Shown: in pieces, positions 26,505 through 38,234 of the stretch
Layout of the letters: every line of letters starts with the position of its first letter
Position numbering within the stretch: position 1 is the stretch's first letter
Assembly (NCBI RefSeq): GCF_000189635.1
Contig: NW_002476365.1
Coordinates: 62,001-126,000 of the forward strand
Direction: 5' to 3'
Length of the DNA: 64,000 bases
Source: Tetrahymena thermophila SB210
Lineage: Eukaryota; Ciliophora; Oligohymenophorea; Hymenostomatida; Tetrahymenidae
Notes under the pieces: model-generated
The model's input: only the letters and a program-made list of their open reading frames with translations
Told to the model about the DNA's origin: nothing
The model's database searches: none
Program-made: the position numbers and the translations under genes

Positions 26505-26997
26505 AGTTTTGAATACTAATAAAAAAGAATTCTGTGGCTACAAACAATATTTATACTTTCTGATTTTAAAGACCAAGAATTCATTCTTTATATTTTTGTA
26601 ATGATCATAATAGTTTTTTACTTTAAAAAATTGTTTAAATAAAAGATGGAAGTTTTACTACTTTGAAATAAGTGACTTAGTAGATGAGTTTTTCATAGAT
26701 GCCTTAGGAGTTTTCCTATTTTTTTTGTTGCATAAAACATAAATATAAAATTTTAAATTAAAAAATATAGTTTATCAAATAAATTTTTTAATATTCCTAT
26801 CTCTAAGACTTATGGTACATTAGGAAAGTTTTTAAGAAAAACGAAGAATTATCAAAAAAAATAAACAAATCTTTTGAGAAATGTTTAAAGATTTCATATT
26901 TGAAATAATAGTCCCTAAGTGAGATATAATAATAGAATTGAAAGATTTTGAGAGAAATATATAGCTTAATTGATTGTTATTCCTATTAATTCTGAGT

Positions 26998-27393
26998 ACA
27001 ATACTTAAGTTAGAAAGGAAATTAAAATGAAAAAATAGCTTTAGAATTAGAATTTAATCAGAATTTTGAAATTAATTACACCTTAATAAAAGCTACAAAA
27101 GCTATAGAATTAGAAACTAAAGATGCTGATATGAACAAAAAATAATTAAGCATTAGCTATTTTACAAGATATAATAAAAATATATTCTTATCTCATGCTG
27201 AAAATCATTCAAAAGTTTAAGTTAATATAGTAGTATTATGGTTAAAACAAAATCCATGGACATGGACTGCTATAATTACTAATCATAAACAATCAAAGAT
27301 AATTACAATCTCTATTAAAATTTAAATGAGAAATAAATAAAAACGATATTATATTTATAGTGTATATAAGGTTTTAAAAAAACTAAAAATAAG
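26998..27393 (+). pseudogene. Decayed or missed coding fragment with Trp-rich segment
   Basis: About 130 codons, open from just after a TGA to a TGA. It encodes ELEFNQNFEINYTLIKA, then WLKQNPWTWTAIITNHKQ, then IYSVYKVLKKLKIR. No in-frame start ATG at the beginning and no domain recognised. Composition is coding-like. It may be a gene remnant, possibly of a mobile element, but I see no catalytic motif that would show this. Confidence 0.25.
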
Positions 27394-28330
27394 ATGATAT
27401 ATTTTTTATTAAAAATATTTATATAATTTAAAATTAAGAAAGTTAATATTAAATGTATCAATTATACTTTAGAAATATAATATTTTGTTTTCACTAGATT
27501 TTTAAAAGGTATATGGATATATGAAAAATATTGTTTTGTTCTAATTTTTATTATTAAGTATCAAACCAAGTATGTATATTTTTGAATTTTTTTATTTTTT
27601 ACATGAAACAAAAAAATAAATAATAAATTTTTTCTAACAAAATAAGAATAGTAGTATAAGATAATTAGCTTTTATAATATAGAATAAAATTTAATATTAA
27701 TTATTTATAATAAATTAAACTTTTTATTTAATTTGTGTTATAAAAATTTGAATCGAGTTGAAATTGTTAATAAGCATGTTGAAATTATGAAACAAAATTA
27801 ACAATTAATAAAATGAAATTTCGAATACCTAAATGTTTGAATTTTTAGAGTAAGATAATCAATATGAGTCAAAACTTTAATAGAAAATTGTTTGGATAGA
27901 AATAGGCAAGTCTTGAGATAATTTAAAATATTTAAATATAACTTTGAAATGTAATATCAATTTTGAGTTTCATGTAAGCAAATACTATTGCTGATGTATT
28001 TAGTGTGTGTGGAGATGAAGTTTTATGTAAATATTAATCTATGAATAACCCTTTTTGAAAGAGTAGATTCAAAAGAATATTCAATATAAAAATTTAGGAA
28101 AATATATCTTATTAACTAAAAACGATTAAATTATGATTGATTATATTATTTAATAATATTTTAGAAAAAAAAAATACTCCTTTCTTTTTAGTATCCTACA
28201 GATAAAGTAAATATTATCAATAATAAACAATATTTAATAAAACCATTCGAAAAAAGGAAAGAACTTTATTATTATAATAAAAAGACATCAGCAACCTTTT
28301 TTTAGTAGTGTTTTTAAGATTTTTATTTGA

Positions 28331-30253
28331 ATGTTGCATCTAATAGTGCTCCTTCTATGCCACCTGAGCTATATTCAACTTGGAAAGCTAGATAGCACGA
28401 TTCCCTAGCCAAAACCCCATCTTACTTTAACTTGCTTTATAAAGCTACTTGCATACATCCCATTTAACGTAGGTTTGTAATTGACATATTTCTAAAATGT
28501 AACAAAGCTAATTAGAGATTTGTTACTCTTTTGCTATATTATTGGCTAATACTATACATTTGATTATGATATTATTTATCGCCTTCTTGGATTTGAATTC
28601 TTTGTGATATTTGCTCTTCCTTTAATTTTAGAAGGCTGGATAGCTAATTCTCCTAACTTCATTCTTTACTTGCTGAAATTCTACTCTATGTATTTTCCAC
28701 TTTTCATCAACTAATTTTTGCTTCATGAAGACCGTATGATATAAACTATATTTTTCTTTGCTATCATCGAAGTGCCATCTATGGCACACAAGAGATAAGA
28801 TAGAGACTTACCTGAAATTAAAATGAATTCTTACATTTTTAAGTTAGTTTAACTTCCTAAAAAGTAAATAGCGATTTTACATTGTACAAAGAAACAAAGG
28901 AATGGTACAAATTAGATTCAGTTAGCAATAGCATGTTTTGGGAACTCAAACTAATAAAATACAGAGCAGGAATAGAATATCGTCGATAGCGCAAATGTGA
29001 ATTAAAAAAAAGTATTAAACGACTTTGAGAATGCTGTTTAACTGAAAATCATTAAGAGCATAGATGTTTGTGCTAATACTAGCGAGCTCAATTACATCGA
29101 AAAGAATCATATCTTAGTAATATCATCCTGCTCTGACCTTAAAATCTATAATGCATAGAACCTACAGCTCCTAAGAGTTGTGAGTTTTCCTAGATCTCTC
29201 AAAAGACTCTCTTTTATAAATTACGATAGGTATTACTCATTTTTAAAGAAAATTAATACAAACGAGACAATTGTTTCAATAAACGATTCCGTATTCAATA
29301 CAATAGCAAGCTAACATATAATATAATATGACGTACAGCCTGAAATAATAAAATTTATAAAATACTATTCGTCTTGTTGCAATGCTGAAAAGTATGTTTA
29401 CATGTGCGTTCCATCTGATAGACTAAACTACCTAATTATAGTAGATGTTAAAGAAGATTATAAAAAAATGTCTTTGAGTAGCAATGATTAAAAAAATATC
29501 TAAGATAAAACTAATTAAGAACATAACAATATATAACAAATAGAATAAGAAAACGTTTAAAGTTTAATTAATTTGAAGGAATAACAAAGAGAAGATGAAG
29601 AATTTTACAAGAATGGAGAATTTCAAGATGAAGTTATTGAGGAAGATTACTCTGATTTTACTAATTATTGGGAAAATTCAATTGAAATAGACAAAAATAT
29701 TATCAATAATTAAAGTAAAATTTTCAATCACATAGAAAACAGAAAAAATAAATAGCAAAATTAAAAGATTCTAAATTAGACAGAAGATGTTAACTTGTAT
29801 GAGTATATATAAAAGAATCAAGGCTTTAATTATAATAAATCTGACTAAGAAAAAGGAATTAATGAGTACGTTATAGATTGTAGCGCTATCAAAGACATAC
29901 TTGTTCATGAGCAACTGTTAGTAATTTCCTGTTCAGAGAATATTGTATTCTTTGACTTAAATCTTAGAAGAATAGTGAAAAAAATCTCTACTCTTAATTT
30001 TGATACAAGAGTTCATTGGATTAGAATTACTCCCTAATACACTTATTATTTGATCTCTAATGAAATTAGGGCTTGGATAGCAAAGCAGTCAAATAAACTC
30101 AATGACTTCTCAATTATTTAACATTTTAACTTTTATGATATTCAATACATATTGGAAAACAAATCAAAAAATTCTCTATACGTAATTTATAATAATACCC
30201 TCTATAAATAAAAAATAGCTGTCATAGATCTATCGCTATACAGTTCAAGCTGA
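28331..30253 (+). CDS. Multispan N-terminus plus WD-like domain, unidentified
   Basis: Single exon, 640 residues; an in-frame TGA sits immediately before the ATG, which fixes the start. The first 150 residues hold several hydrophobic stretches (LIVLLLCHLSYI; LTCFIKLLAYIPFNVGL; LLLFCYIIGQYY; FFVIFALPLILEGWI; FILYLLKFYSMYF). The rest is soluble, with beta-propeller-like phrases (LVISSCSDLKIYNAQNLQLL; LLVISCSENIVFFDLNLRR) on either side of an acidic, Gln-rich insert (about residues 370-520). The paired phrases resemble degenerate WD40 blades, so a propeller broken by a disordered insert is likely, by inference. I cannot name the family. Codon use includes more C-ending codons than neighbouring genes in the first half. 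Confidence 0.75.
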
Positions 30254-31361
30254 TAGTAAGTAGAAAATATAAATACTAATAAAATATCCTTATTTAATAA
30301 ATAGTTTATTTCAAAAAATTTTAATGTATTTAATACTTTCATTATTTTATATTGAGCATTTAGTTAAAACATAATATTAAATTAAAAAAAATATATTTTT
30401 AAAAAATGAAAAACAAAGAATTTAATTCACTTTTAAAAAATAGCTCTATTTCTTGCTAAAATTAGGTTGAAAAGACTTTTGTTTAGTTTATTTTAATTGT
30501 TTTTTGTTGTTTTTTTTTTCAAAATCAAATTATAAAAATTTTAAATTATGAATAGAAAAATATTCTATTTTATACAATAATTTTTTTATTTTTATTTTTT
30601 TTCATTTTAATATTTTAATTTTGTTTTAAAATTTACAAAAACTAATTATAAAAGATTTTAGTGTCTAATAAAAACCTCAAAATTATTTATATTAATTATG
30701 ATTATTTATTTGTTGTTTCAAATTTTTTTTTTTACAATTTGAATAATTTTTGTCAAATTGTTAAGAATATTTTGCTGCTTTTTTATTATCAAACTTTTAA
30801 AATTAAGAATTATTGTAGAAAAATATGCTTTTAAATAAATTGAATAATTTTATTTTGTTATTTTTTTTTGTTTTTAATGTTCAAATATTATATTTCATAA
30901 AAATTAAAACATAATTTTTGTGCTTAATAAAAAATGCAAACCAACTAATGTTACATCATTTAAGTTCATTTTTTTTAATGATTATTTGTTGTTTCAAAAT
31001 TAATATTTTTCACTATAAATTATATTTAATTTTATGGAATGTTTAATTATAAAAAAACATGTTTTCAAAGCTAAAAGTGGAATTCAAACATAAAAAAAAC
31101 ACTAAAAAATACAATTTATCAATTTTTAAAGTTAATAGAAAAATTATTTTAAATAAAATCAAAAGTGATGCCCAAAAATATTTTAATTAAGACTATTTAT
31201 TTTTATAGAATATCAGTTTTTCAATACTTAATACAGTTAAGCATACTATTAATATTAAATTCTTAAATTATTAATTAGTAGAAAGAAACTCCTTCCTAAT
31301 TCACAATTAAATATAAAATATCTTATTTTTTAAATTAAGCAATTATATCTAGTTTTAAATT
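30254..31361. other. Intergenic
   Basis: About 1.1 kb of extremely AT-rich DNA with long T and A runs. A phrase like ATTATTTGTTGTTTCAAA recurs near 30704 and 30981. No ORF, RNA gene or organised repeat seen. It should include the 3' UTR of the gene on its left and the promoter of the RCC1 gene. Confidence 0.6.
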
Positions 31362-34300
31362 ATGTTTGACGAATAAATATTGGGATCTGTAGTAGATACT
31401 AATGAGCATATTATTTAGAAAGATTAAACAGAATGTATAAACTTCTTATATTGCATTTATTTAATTTTAGAACAGAAATATTGCAATAGAAAATATATAA
31501 CTATTATTATTATTTTCTTATAAAATTTAGTGTATTACTTTGGTTGCGAGCAGTATAAGCCAAATGTTATTAATGAACCTGTTCCAGATACATCCTTTGT
31601 GTAATAGCTTAATTGATAATAAGCTATTAAGAAATGTAACTTTAAATTTTATAAAAACAGATTAAAAAGAGTAGACTTTTCACAAAATCTTAATCGAAAC
31701 GGATCGATGACGGTTTCTACAAAGAATTTAAATTAAAAGAAATAAATAAAAACAAATATTAGATCTATATATTCAGGTTAAGGATACACATTAGCATTAG
31801 ATGGTATGATTCAATTAATATTTGCATTGAGCATTTGATAGCATGAGTGAGTTGAAAATAATTTTTTAGATAAATAGTAAATTTGGGGATTCGGAAACAG
31901 TATTGATGGATAGTTAGCGGTCTGTATGTAATTATTAATTTTAAATGAAGCTTTTTTATTAAATTGAATAATTTCTCATATAATTTAAATAGAATAGTCT
32001 AATTTATGTTAAAAATAGCCTATAAACATCACTAAATTTTTTCCTTTATTTTAAGGACATAAATTGAAATTTAGTATGATAAGTTGTGGTGAAAATTATT
32101 GCTTTGCACTAGGAAGTAAATACAATTTCTAACATATACTGTTTTGTAAAAATGTAAATATAATTTATTTTTAATATTTTAGATAACCAAAAGCTTTATG
32201 GTTGGGGAAATAATATACAGCTTAAGCTTGGTATTGAGACAGGAACCAAGCATTTTGTACCTCCAACAGACTTAACCACAGAAATAATTAATTAAAATTT
32301 AGATAGCATAGCTAATGAATTAATATAGGAAAATGCATAGTATTAAAAACCTTAAGTTGATAATAAACCATAGACACCTTAGTCAGTTTAGTTAAATAGA
32401 AGAAAGCCTAGTCAAAAAATTTAAATCAATTATGAAATATAGTAAATCATAGCTGGGAGAAGCCACTCATACGTAATAGCAAATAACAGAGTAATAGCAT
32501 TTGGGTATGATCATAAAGGAAAAATGGGTATTGGATAACTGGAAGACTCTTTAGTTTCTCCAACAATAATTCAATTATTTGATGTAAATATTAATTAATT
32601 TAAATAGCTATAAATTAATTTTATAATAGAAAAGCATTAAAATATCTGGAATAAGTATTGGAAGGACACACACAGTAGCATGGGATACCTAAGGATCGAT
32701 ATATACATGGGGAGATGCAATAGATGGAAAATTAGGTCATCCTATTGAGTTTGGTAGTAAATTTTCTACAATCTAAACAACTCCAAAAAAGGTTTTCAAT
32801 TAAAAAATTAAATATTTACAAATAAATTAATAAATATTTATTAAAATTAATTAGGTTATGTAGTTAAAAAATGAAATTGTTGTTTAAGCAAGTTGTGGAA
32901 ATAATATAACTCTTGCTTTAACTTATAGAGGAGAAATTTATTAATGGGGCAAAGGAGAGTATTCTTCTAATTGCAATCCTAGCTTAATACCAAATATTAT
33001 GGAGGCAATTAACCCTAAAAAGCTTGTTGTTTCTGACGGTGATATTCAAAATAGTAATTTAAAATAATAAATTAAAATATGTTTAAAAACTTTCAATTAT
33101 TGATAGCAAAGTTTGTAAAAGTTGTCTGTGGATACACTCATTAAGCTGCACTTGATCAGTTTGGAAGACTATACACTTGGGGAGACATGACAGATGAATG
33201 CTTAGGCCATATTGAAAAATAAGGTAAATTTTAATTATTTAATTAATAATTTTAGCACTTATAATATGAATGAAAATAGATTTGATGTAACCTAAACTAG
33301 TAGCTGCTTTAAAAAAATATAGAGTTTTAGATGTAAGCTGTGGGCAACACTTTACAGTTGCATTGACAGTAAGTAGAGAGAGTAAGTTAGATAGTGATTT
33401 CTCAAAAAGATTTAAAGATATTACTTTGAATGATGCAAAGAGAAATATAAATATTTTATAATCGTATTAGAAATAAAAAATAAAACTCATTGATTTATCT
33501 TAGTCCTCTTTATCTCATTAAGGATCAAACTTAATAGATTAAATAAATTCTTAACTTCCTGATTTTGTCATTTAGTCTCCAATAAACGATACAAAAATAG
33601 AAAACAAAGACTTTGCTGGATAAATAACTAATAAAAATAAATCCAGAAAGTAATCGTTGAATTAGTAGTCATAAATTAAAGGAATTACAGGAGATTTTTC
33701 ATCAAAGATTCTTCAATATCAATAACAAGAAAGTAGAAAATCCTCTATTAAAAACTAAGCTTTACAATAATTTGCTAATCTAGAATCTTAATTGTAAATT
33801 TTTTTATTTATTTATTTGAAATATGCTTATTGTATTTATTATTTAAAAGTTAAAACACAACACCTAAACATAATAAAAATTATTATTCATCAGGTGGCTT
33901 AATAGATTAAAAAACAAAAAATTAAATGGGAAACTTTTAAAGTGCTCAGATAAATTTCCCAAGTTCAACTAAAAAAACTAATTAAGCAGGTTATATATCT
34001 GAAAATATTATTAATGAATTTGGTTTGAATAAGAACACAAAGAGTCAATAAAGTAATACTAAGTAAAGTGATGTTAGGAGATCTTCTATACCCAAGAATT
34101 CCTTTTTTTAAAATTCAATAAGTCAAAAGATCGATGTTCAATCTAATGAAAGAGACAAGTTTAAAAGTTCAATTCAAAATAATCAAGTTGCTTTAAGTAG
34201 CTAGCCTTAATCTAATAGAAGAATAAAAATACTAACTCCAAAATCTGATTTAACTTAAGCTATGTAGGGACTATCAATTGCAGTGACTTAAGCACATAAG

Positions 34301-37300
34301 AGTAACCAGGCAAGTCTTTAATAAGGAGAATAAGATCTTGATAATTCATAAGCCATTTCTATTAGAGATTAGAATAAATAATTCTCAATAACAGAATTTG
34401 ACGAAACAGAATCCTTCAATAATAAAATCTAAGATATTAGCCAAACTAAGTATATCTAGCAGAGTAACTTGCAAATCGAATCTCCATCTAAAGGCTTGCA
34501 AGCTCAAACACCTAAAAGAGATAATACTAAATTTAGTACAACTTCTAAAGAATTCTCTAATCAAAGTAAATAACAATACAACCTAGACTTACTTAATTAG
34601 CCAACTAAAAATGATTTGAATACAATTAGCAATTTTGATGATAACAAAGATGAATTTATGTCTATGTAAATTGAATAAAAAATGAAAGGAAGCTAATATA
34701 GTGTTATCGATATTTTGAAAAAGCACAACAAACACGAAATTTAGATTATTAGTGTAAACGCTTTATTGAATTATATTAATTTCTAATTAATTTTTTTTTA
34801 TAAAAAAGAACATAGGAAATTTGAATTAAAAAGATGTTGCTTATTTGTAGTTTGACAAAGTCAGCTCAAACTTGTTTTAACTCGAGGAAAATGACCCTAC
34901 TTATCTTCCAATTTAATAGCAAACCGAGGATGAATAAGATGAATTTTGGTAAAAGTTTGATGAAGAAAATAAGGCCACAACAACATCAACTACGTCTTAT
35001 GCAAAAACATAAAACATAAAATCTATAAATGATATTATTCTTCCAAAAGTTAAAGCTCCTCCTAAATTAAAAAGTAAAATAAAAAAGACAAGTCAAGTGA
35101 GTGATTTTTAGATGGATGATTTTAATGTTAATAATTCTCAAAAAAGAAAGAATTAATAAATTCAAAGCGAAGTTCTAAAATATGAATACATAGAAATTGT
35201 TAAATAAAAAAGAGAAACAGAGCATCTTATGTATTTGTTATAAGACCCTTAATCAAGAAGTAATTTAACAAAGTAAATCGTTTATTTAGAATATTATAAA
35301 AATGCAATGATTTTTTTTAAAGAATGAAGATCAAAGAGATACAGGAGTCTATTAAAGAAGATAAAACTGAATCAAAGAGTTAATAAAAGCTAAAATAAGA
35401 TATTGAATAGGAAATGTAGCCTGTTATTTTTATTAGCATGAAAGATCACCTATAAAAAATTAATGAAACTAAAAAAAGAAACAGGAAATTACTTGCTTAG
35501 AGTGATACTTTTGATAAAACTAAGTTAGTTTCAGATATTAAAAGGTAGCCCTCACCTAACAAGGAGCAAATTTTGCAGTAGATAAAAGAAAGAGGATTGC
35601 GTTTAACATAGTAAATTTAGTTAGCAAATATAAAAAAGGAAAAGCTTTTTGAAGAGAAAGTTCAGAGACTGAAAGAAGATTAAAAGAAGAAAGAAAGAAT
35701 GCTTGCAAGCATTCAGGCTTTAGAATTAAATAAAAGGAGAGATTATAATAGGAAAATTTACAAGCTAATGGTTTACTTAAATGCAGAGAGAATATTGTAA
35801 TTCATATAATAAACAGCTATTGAGGCTATTACATACAGGAGAAACATGTTTAAAATACATATGAAAGTCAGAGTAATTCAAAATGCTTTCAGAAAATATC
35901 TAATTCACAAACATGTCATGCAAAAAATGAATTAAAAAGTTGAGATTTTCTTTAAAGATGTTATTTTTAAGTATAAAATAAAAAAAAATATTAAAAGAAA
36001 AAGAAAAGCTTGCAAATAAATTCTTATGCACCTATTTCTTAAATCCTTAACCTAAAAAATTAAATACTAGCTAATGGTTATCCGCCGCTCAATAAAAAAG
36101 TACTTTTCTTAAAAATCTTATTTTAGCTTCATACACCATAAAATAACTTTTAAAATTAAAATAAAAAAAATTTTTCTTCTTTAAAAAGAAAGTAAAAATT
36201 AAAAATTATTTTGAATTTTAAAAATTAATTAATCTTTTTAATTTGGTATTGTTTGCAATATATTAATTTGATTAATTAATAGTATATAAAAATTTGCTGT
36301 TTGGACTATGAAGTAGACTTCATGGCAAATATCCTAAATAAGCTAATAATGGGATTTGTATGTTTCAAACATGTTCAAAATTACTGACCCAGAGGTTTTG
36401 GCTTTAGCAAGAAGAGGATTGCAAAATTAAGGTGAGTCTAAAAGCCCAAGGGTATAATTATCAGCTATTAATAGCATATCTGGAGTAGCTGATCAGCTTA
36501 TGTAATATTCACCATAAGTATCATAGAAACAAAAAGTTGATATTGACAATAATGCTTTTATCAGCTTCAAAGAATTTAAAAATTATGTAAAATATTCTTA
36601 TAATATGATTAATTTTATTTAAATATAATTTTATTTCAAAATTTAGATTAGTTTAAAAAAAAGAGTGGGAGTTATGAATTAGAGATTAGGAAATTAAAAA
36701 CACGAAAAAGAGGAATTGTATAATCATTTTTAATAATAATAATAATAATAATAATTTAGTTAAATTAAATTTTATTTATAATAGCAAAGTTATTCCTAAC
36801 TTTATTCCAACTACATTTGAAATGAGAAATTCAGTCGTGCATCAGACACTGACTAAAATGCTTACAGTTGCAGATAAAATTTAACAGTATATGAGCTTTG
36901 ATCACTAAAACGACTCTCAGAATTTAAATAAAACCAAAAGCCAAGATTAATTTGATATTTTTTTACCTTTCACCGTTCACAGTAATAAGTTCAGTTAAAT
37001 TAGTTAAAGCTAAATTTTATTCAATTAATTAAAAAGATTCTAAAATTATACTTGGATAAGCATTTCGTATTAAATATGAGAGCGAGCATATTCATCAAAA
37101 AATTTATCTGAGAGTAATTGAAGAAGAAATAAGGATTAAATATGATTTGATTAGTAAATTTAAAATTTAATTTTAATTATTTTAAAAAAAATATTTTAAT
37201 TATTAAGAAAATCATATCCATTAATAGAGGAAATAATATTGTGATCTTGTTAAGGTTTATAAGCAGGATTTAATAAAATTTATTGAAAAAAATAAGTAAG

Positions 37301-37808
37301 AAGTGAATCTTGAAAGAACATAACTTATGCTCAAGATGAGTCCAATAAAATTAAAGCATTTTTAACTTCAAGAAGAATATTTATACAATCTTCAAGAAAG
37401 AAGAAGAAAGAAAGGAGCAAAACAATGTAGCAATTCATTTTATCTTAAAATTTATAATTAAAAATTAATTTTAATATAAATAGAGCTTATATTTTCCAAA
37501 GACCATCTCCCATTTTCTAGCATTCTAATGGAAATAGCTTCAAAAATGCCAAATGCTCCTTAGAGACCAAAGCTAAAAATAAAATTCACTATGAAGTAAA
37601 CAAAAAATAATTTCAAATATATATAAATATTTTTTAAATAATTAGAATGTTTGAAGAAGTTTATTTTAAGAGCTACTATGAACAATTTGTAAGCACCTAT
37701 ACAAGATTTGCAGTAGAACAGAGAATAAAAACTCTTTCTTATAACCAGAAGAACAAAAGCAAATCTGATAAACTTTACAAAAAAGATGAATTAAATGAAG
37801 ACCAATGA
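31362..37808 (+). CDS. RCC1-repeat protein with long disordered Ser/Gln-rich C-terminal extension
   Basis: Many small exons from ATG 31362. RCC1 blades are clear: SIYSGQGYTLALD/QQIWGFGNSIDGQLAV, ISCGENYCFALG/NQKLYGWGNN, IIAGRSHSYVIANNRVIAFG, ISIGRTHTVAWDTQGSIYTWGDAIDGKLGH, ASCGNNITLALTYRGEIYQWG, VVCGYTHQAALDQFGRLYTWGD and VLDVSCGQHFTVALT. That is about seven, enough for one propeller (to about 33375). After it come some 900 codons of Ser/Gln/Lys-rich sequence and coiled coil, with an IQ-like stretch near 35870 (IQNAFRKYLIHKH). Phased introns include 34761-34813-type short ones. Past about 36190 the frame needs a further intron, and coding DNA resumes at about 36290, ending KKDELNEDQ at TGA 37806-37808. 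I treat it as one gene; a separate gene from about 36300 is possible. RCC1 propellers often act in Ran/GTPase control or trafficking; the role here is unknown. Confidence 0.65.
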
Positions 37809-38234
37809 AATAATTTTCTTTAAAACTCTAAATTATAAAATTGAAATATAAAATTTTTGTAAATATTTTCAATTAAAATTTATTTGAAAAAGCCTTTTTT
37901 CATAAGAAATAATTGTATTTTATCTATATGTATTATTTTATTTTGTTGATAACATAGTTATATCACTTTGTGGAGGAAGGAAATACTTTGGAAATCAAAA
38001 AATAAGTTTCTAATTCTATATAAACAAAAAATTAAGTAAGCAAAAAAAAAAAATCGCTCACGCTGATTATAAATATGGCAAATATAGCGTCATTTGTTAT
38101 TGGTACTTAAATTTGGAATGAAATATTTATTAAATATCAATTTTTGTTAAGTTGAGTTTAATAAAATCATAATAATAATTAGCATTTTTTAATTTTGGAT
38201 ATAAAAAAGTATATTAAAAATAATAGAACTAAAA
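37809..38234. other. Intergenic
   Basis: Spacer of 426 nt holding the RCC1 gene's 3' end and the promoter of the GH89 gene. A slightly GC-richer patch (GTGGAGGAAGG near 37970 and TCGCTCACGCTG near 38053) stands out, but I could not fit it to an RNA family. Confidence 0.45.

Larger units (their letters stand above)
25866..28330. other. Long gene-poor region with decayed ORF fragments
   Basis: About 2.5 kb with no gene I can support as intact. Plus-strand fragments at 26166-26504 and 26998-27393 have coding-like composition but no start, no recognisable domain and no continuity. Inverted or direct terminal repeats were not seen. It includes the promoter of the ubiquitin-RING gene (left) and of the gene starting at 28331 (right). 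Confidence 0.5.

Noticed and set aside
25866-28330. DNA transposon remnant
   Set aside because: Coding-like fragments are present, but no terminal inverted repeats, target duplications or transposase motifs were seen.
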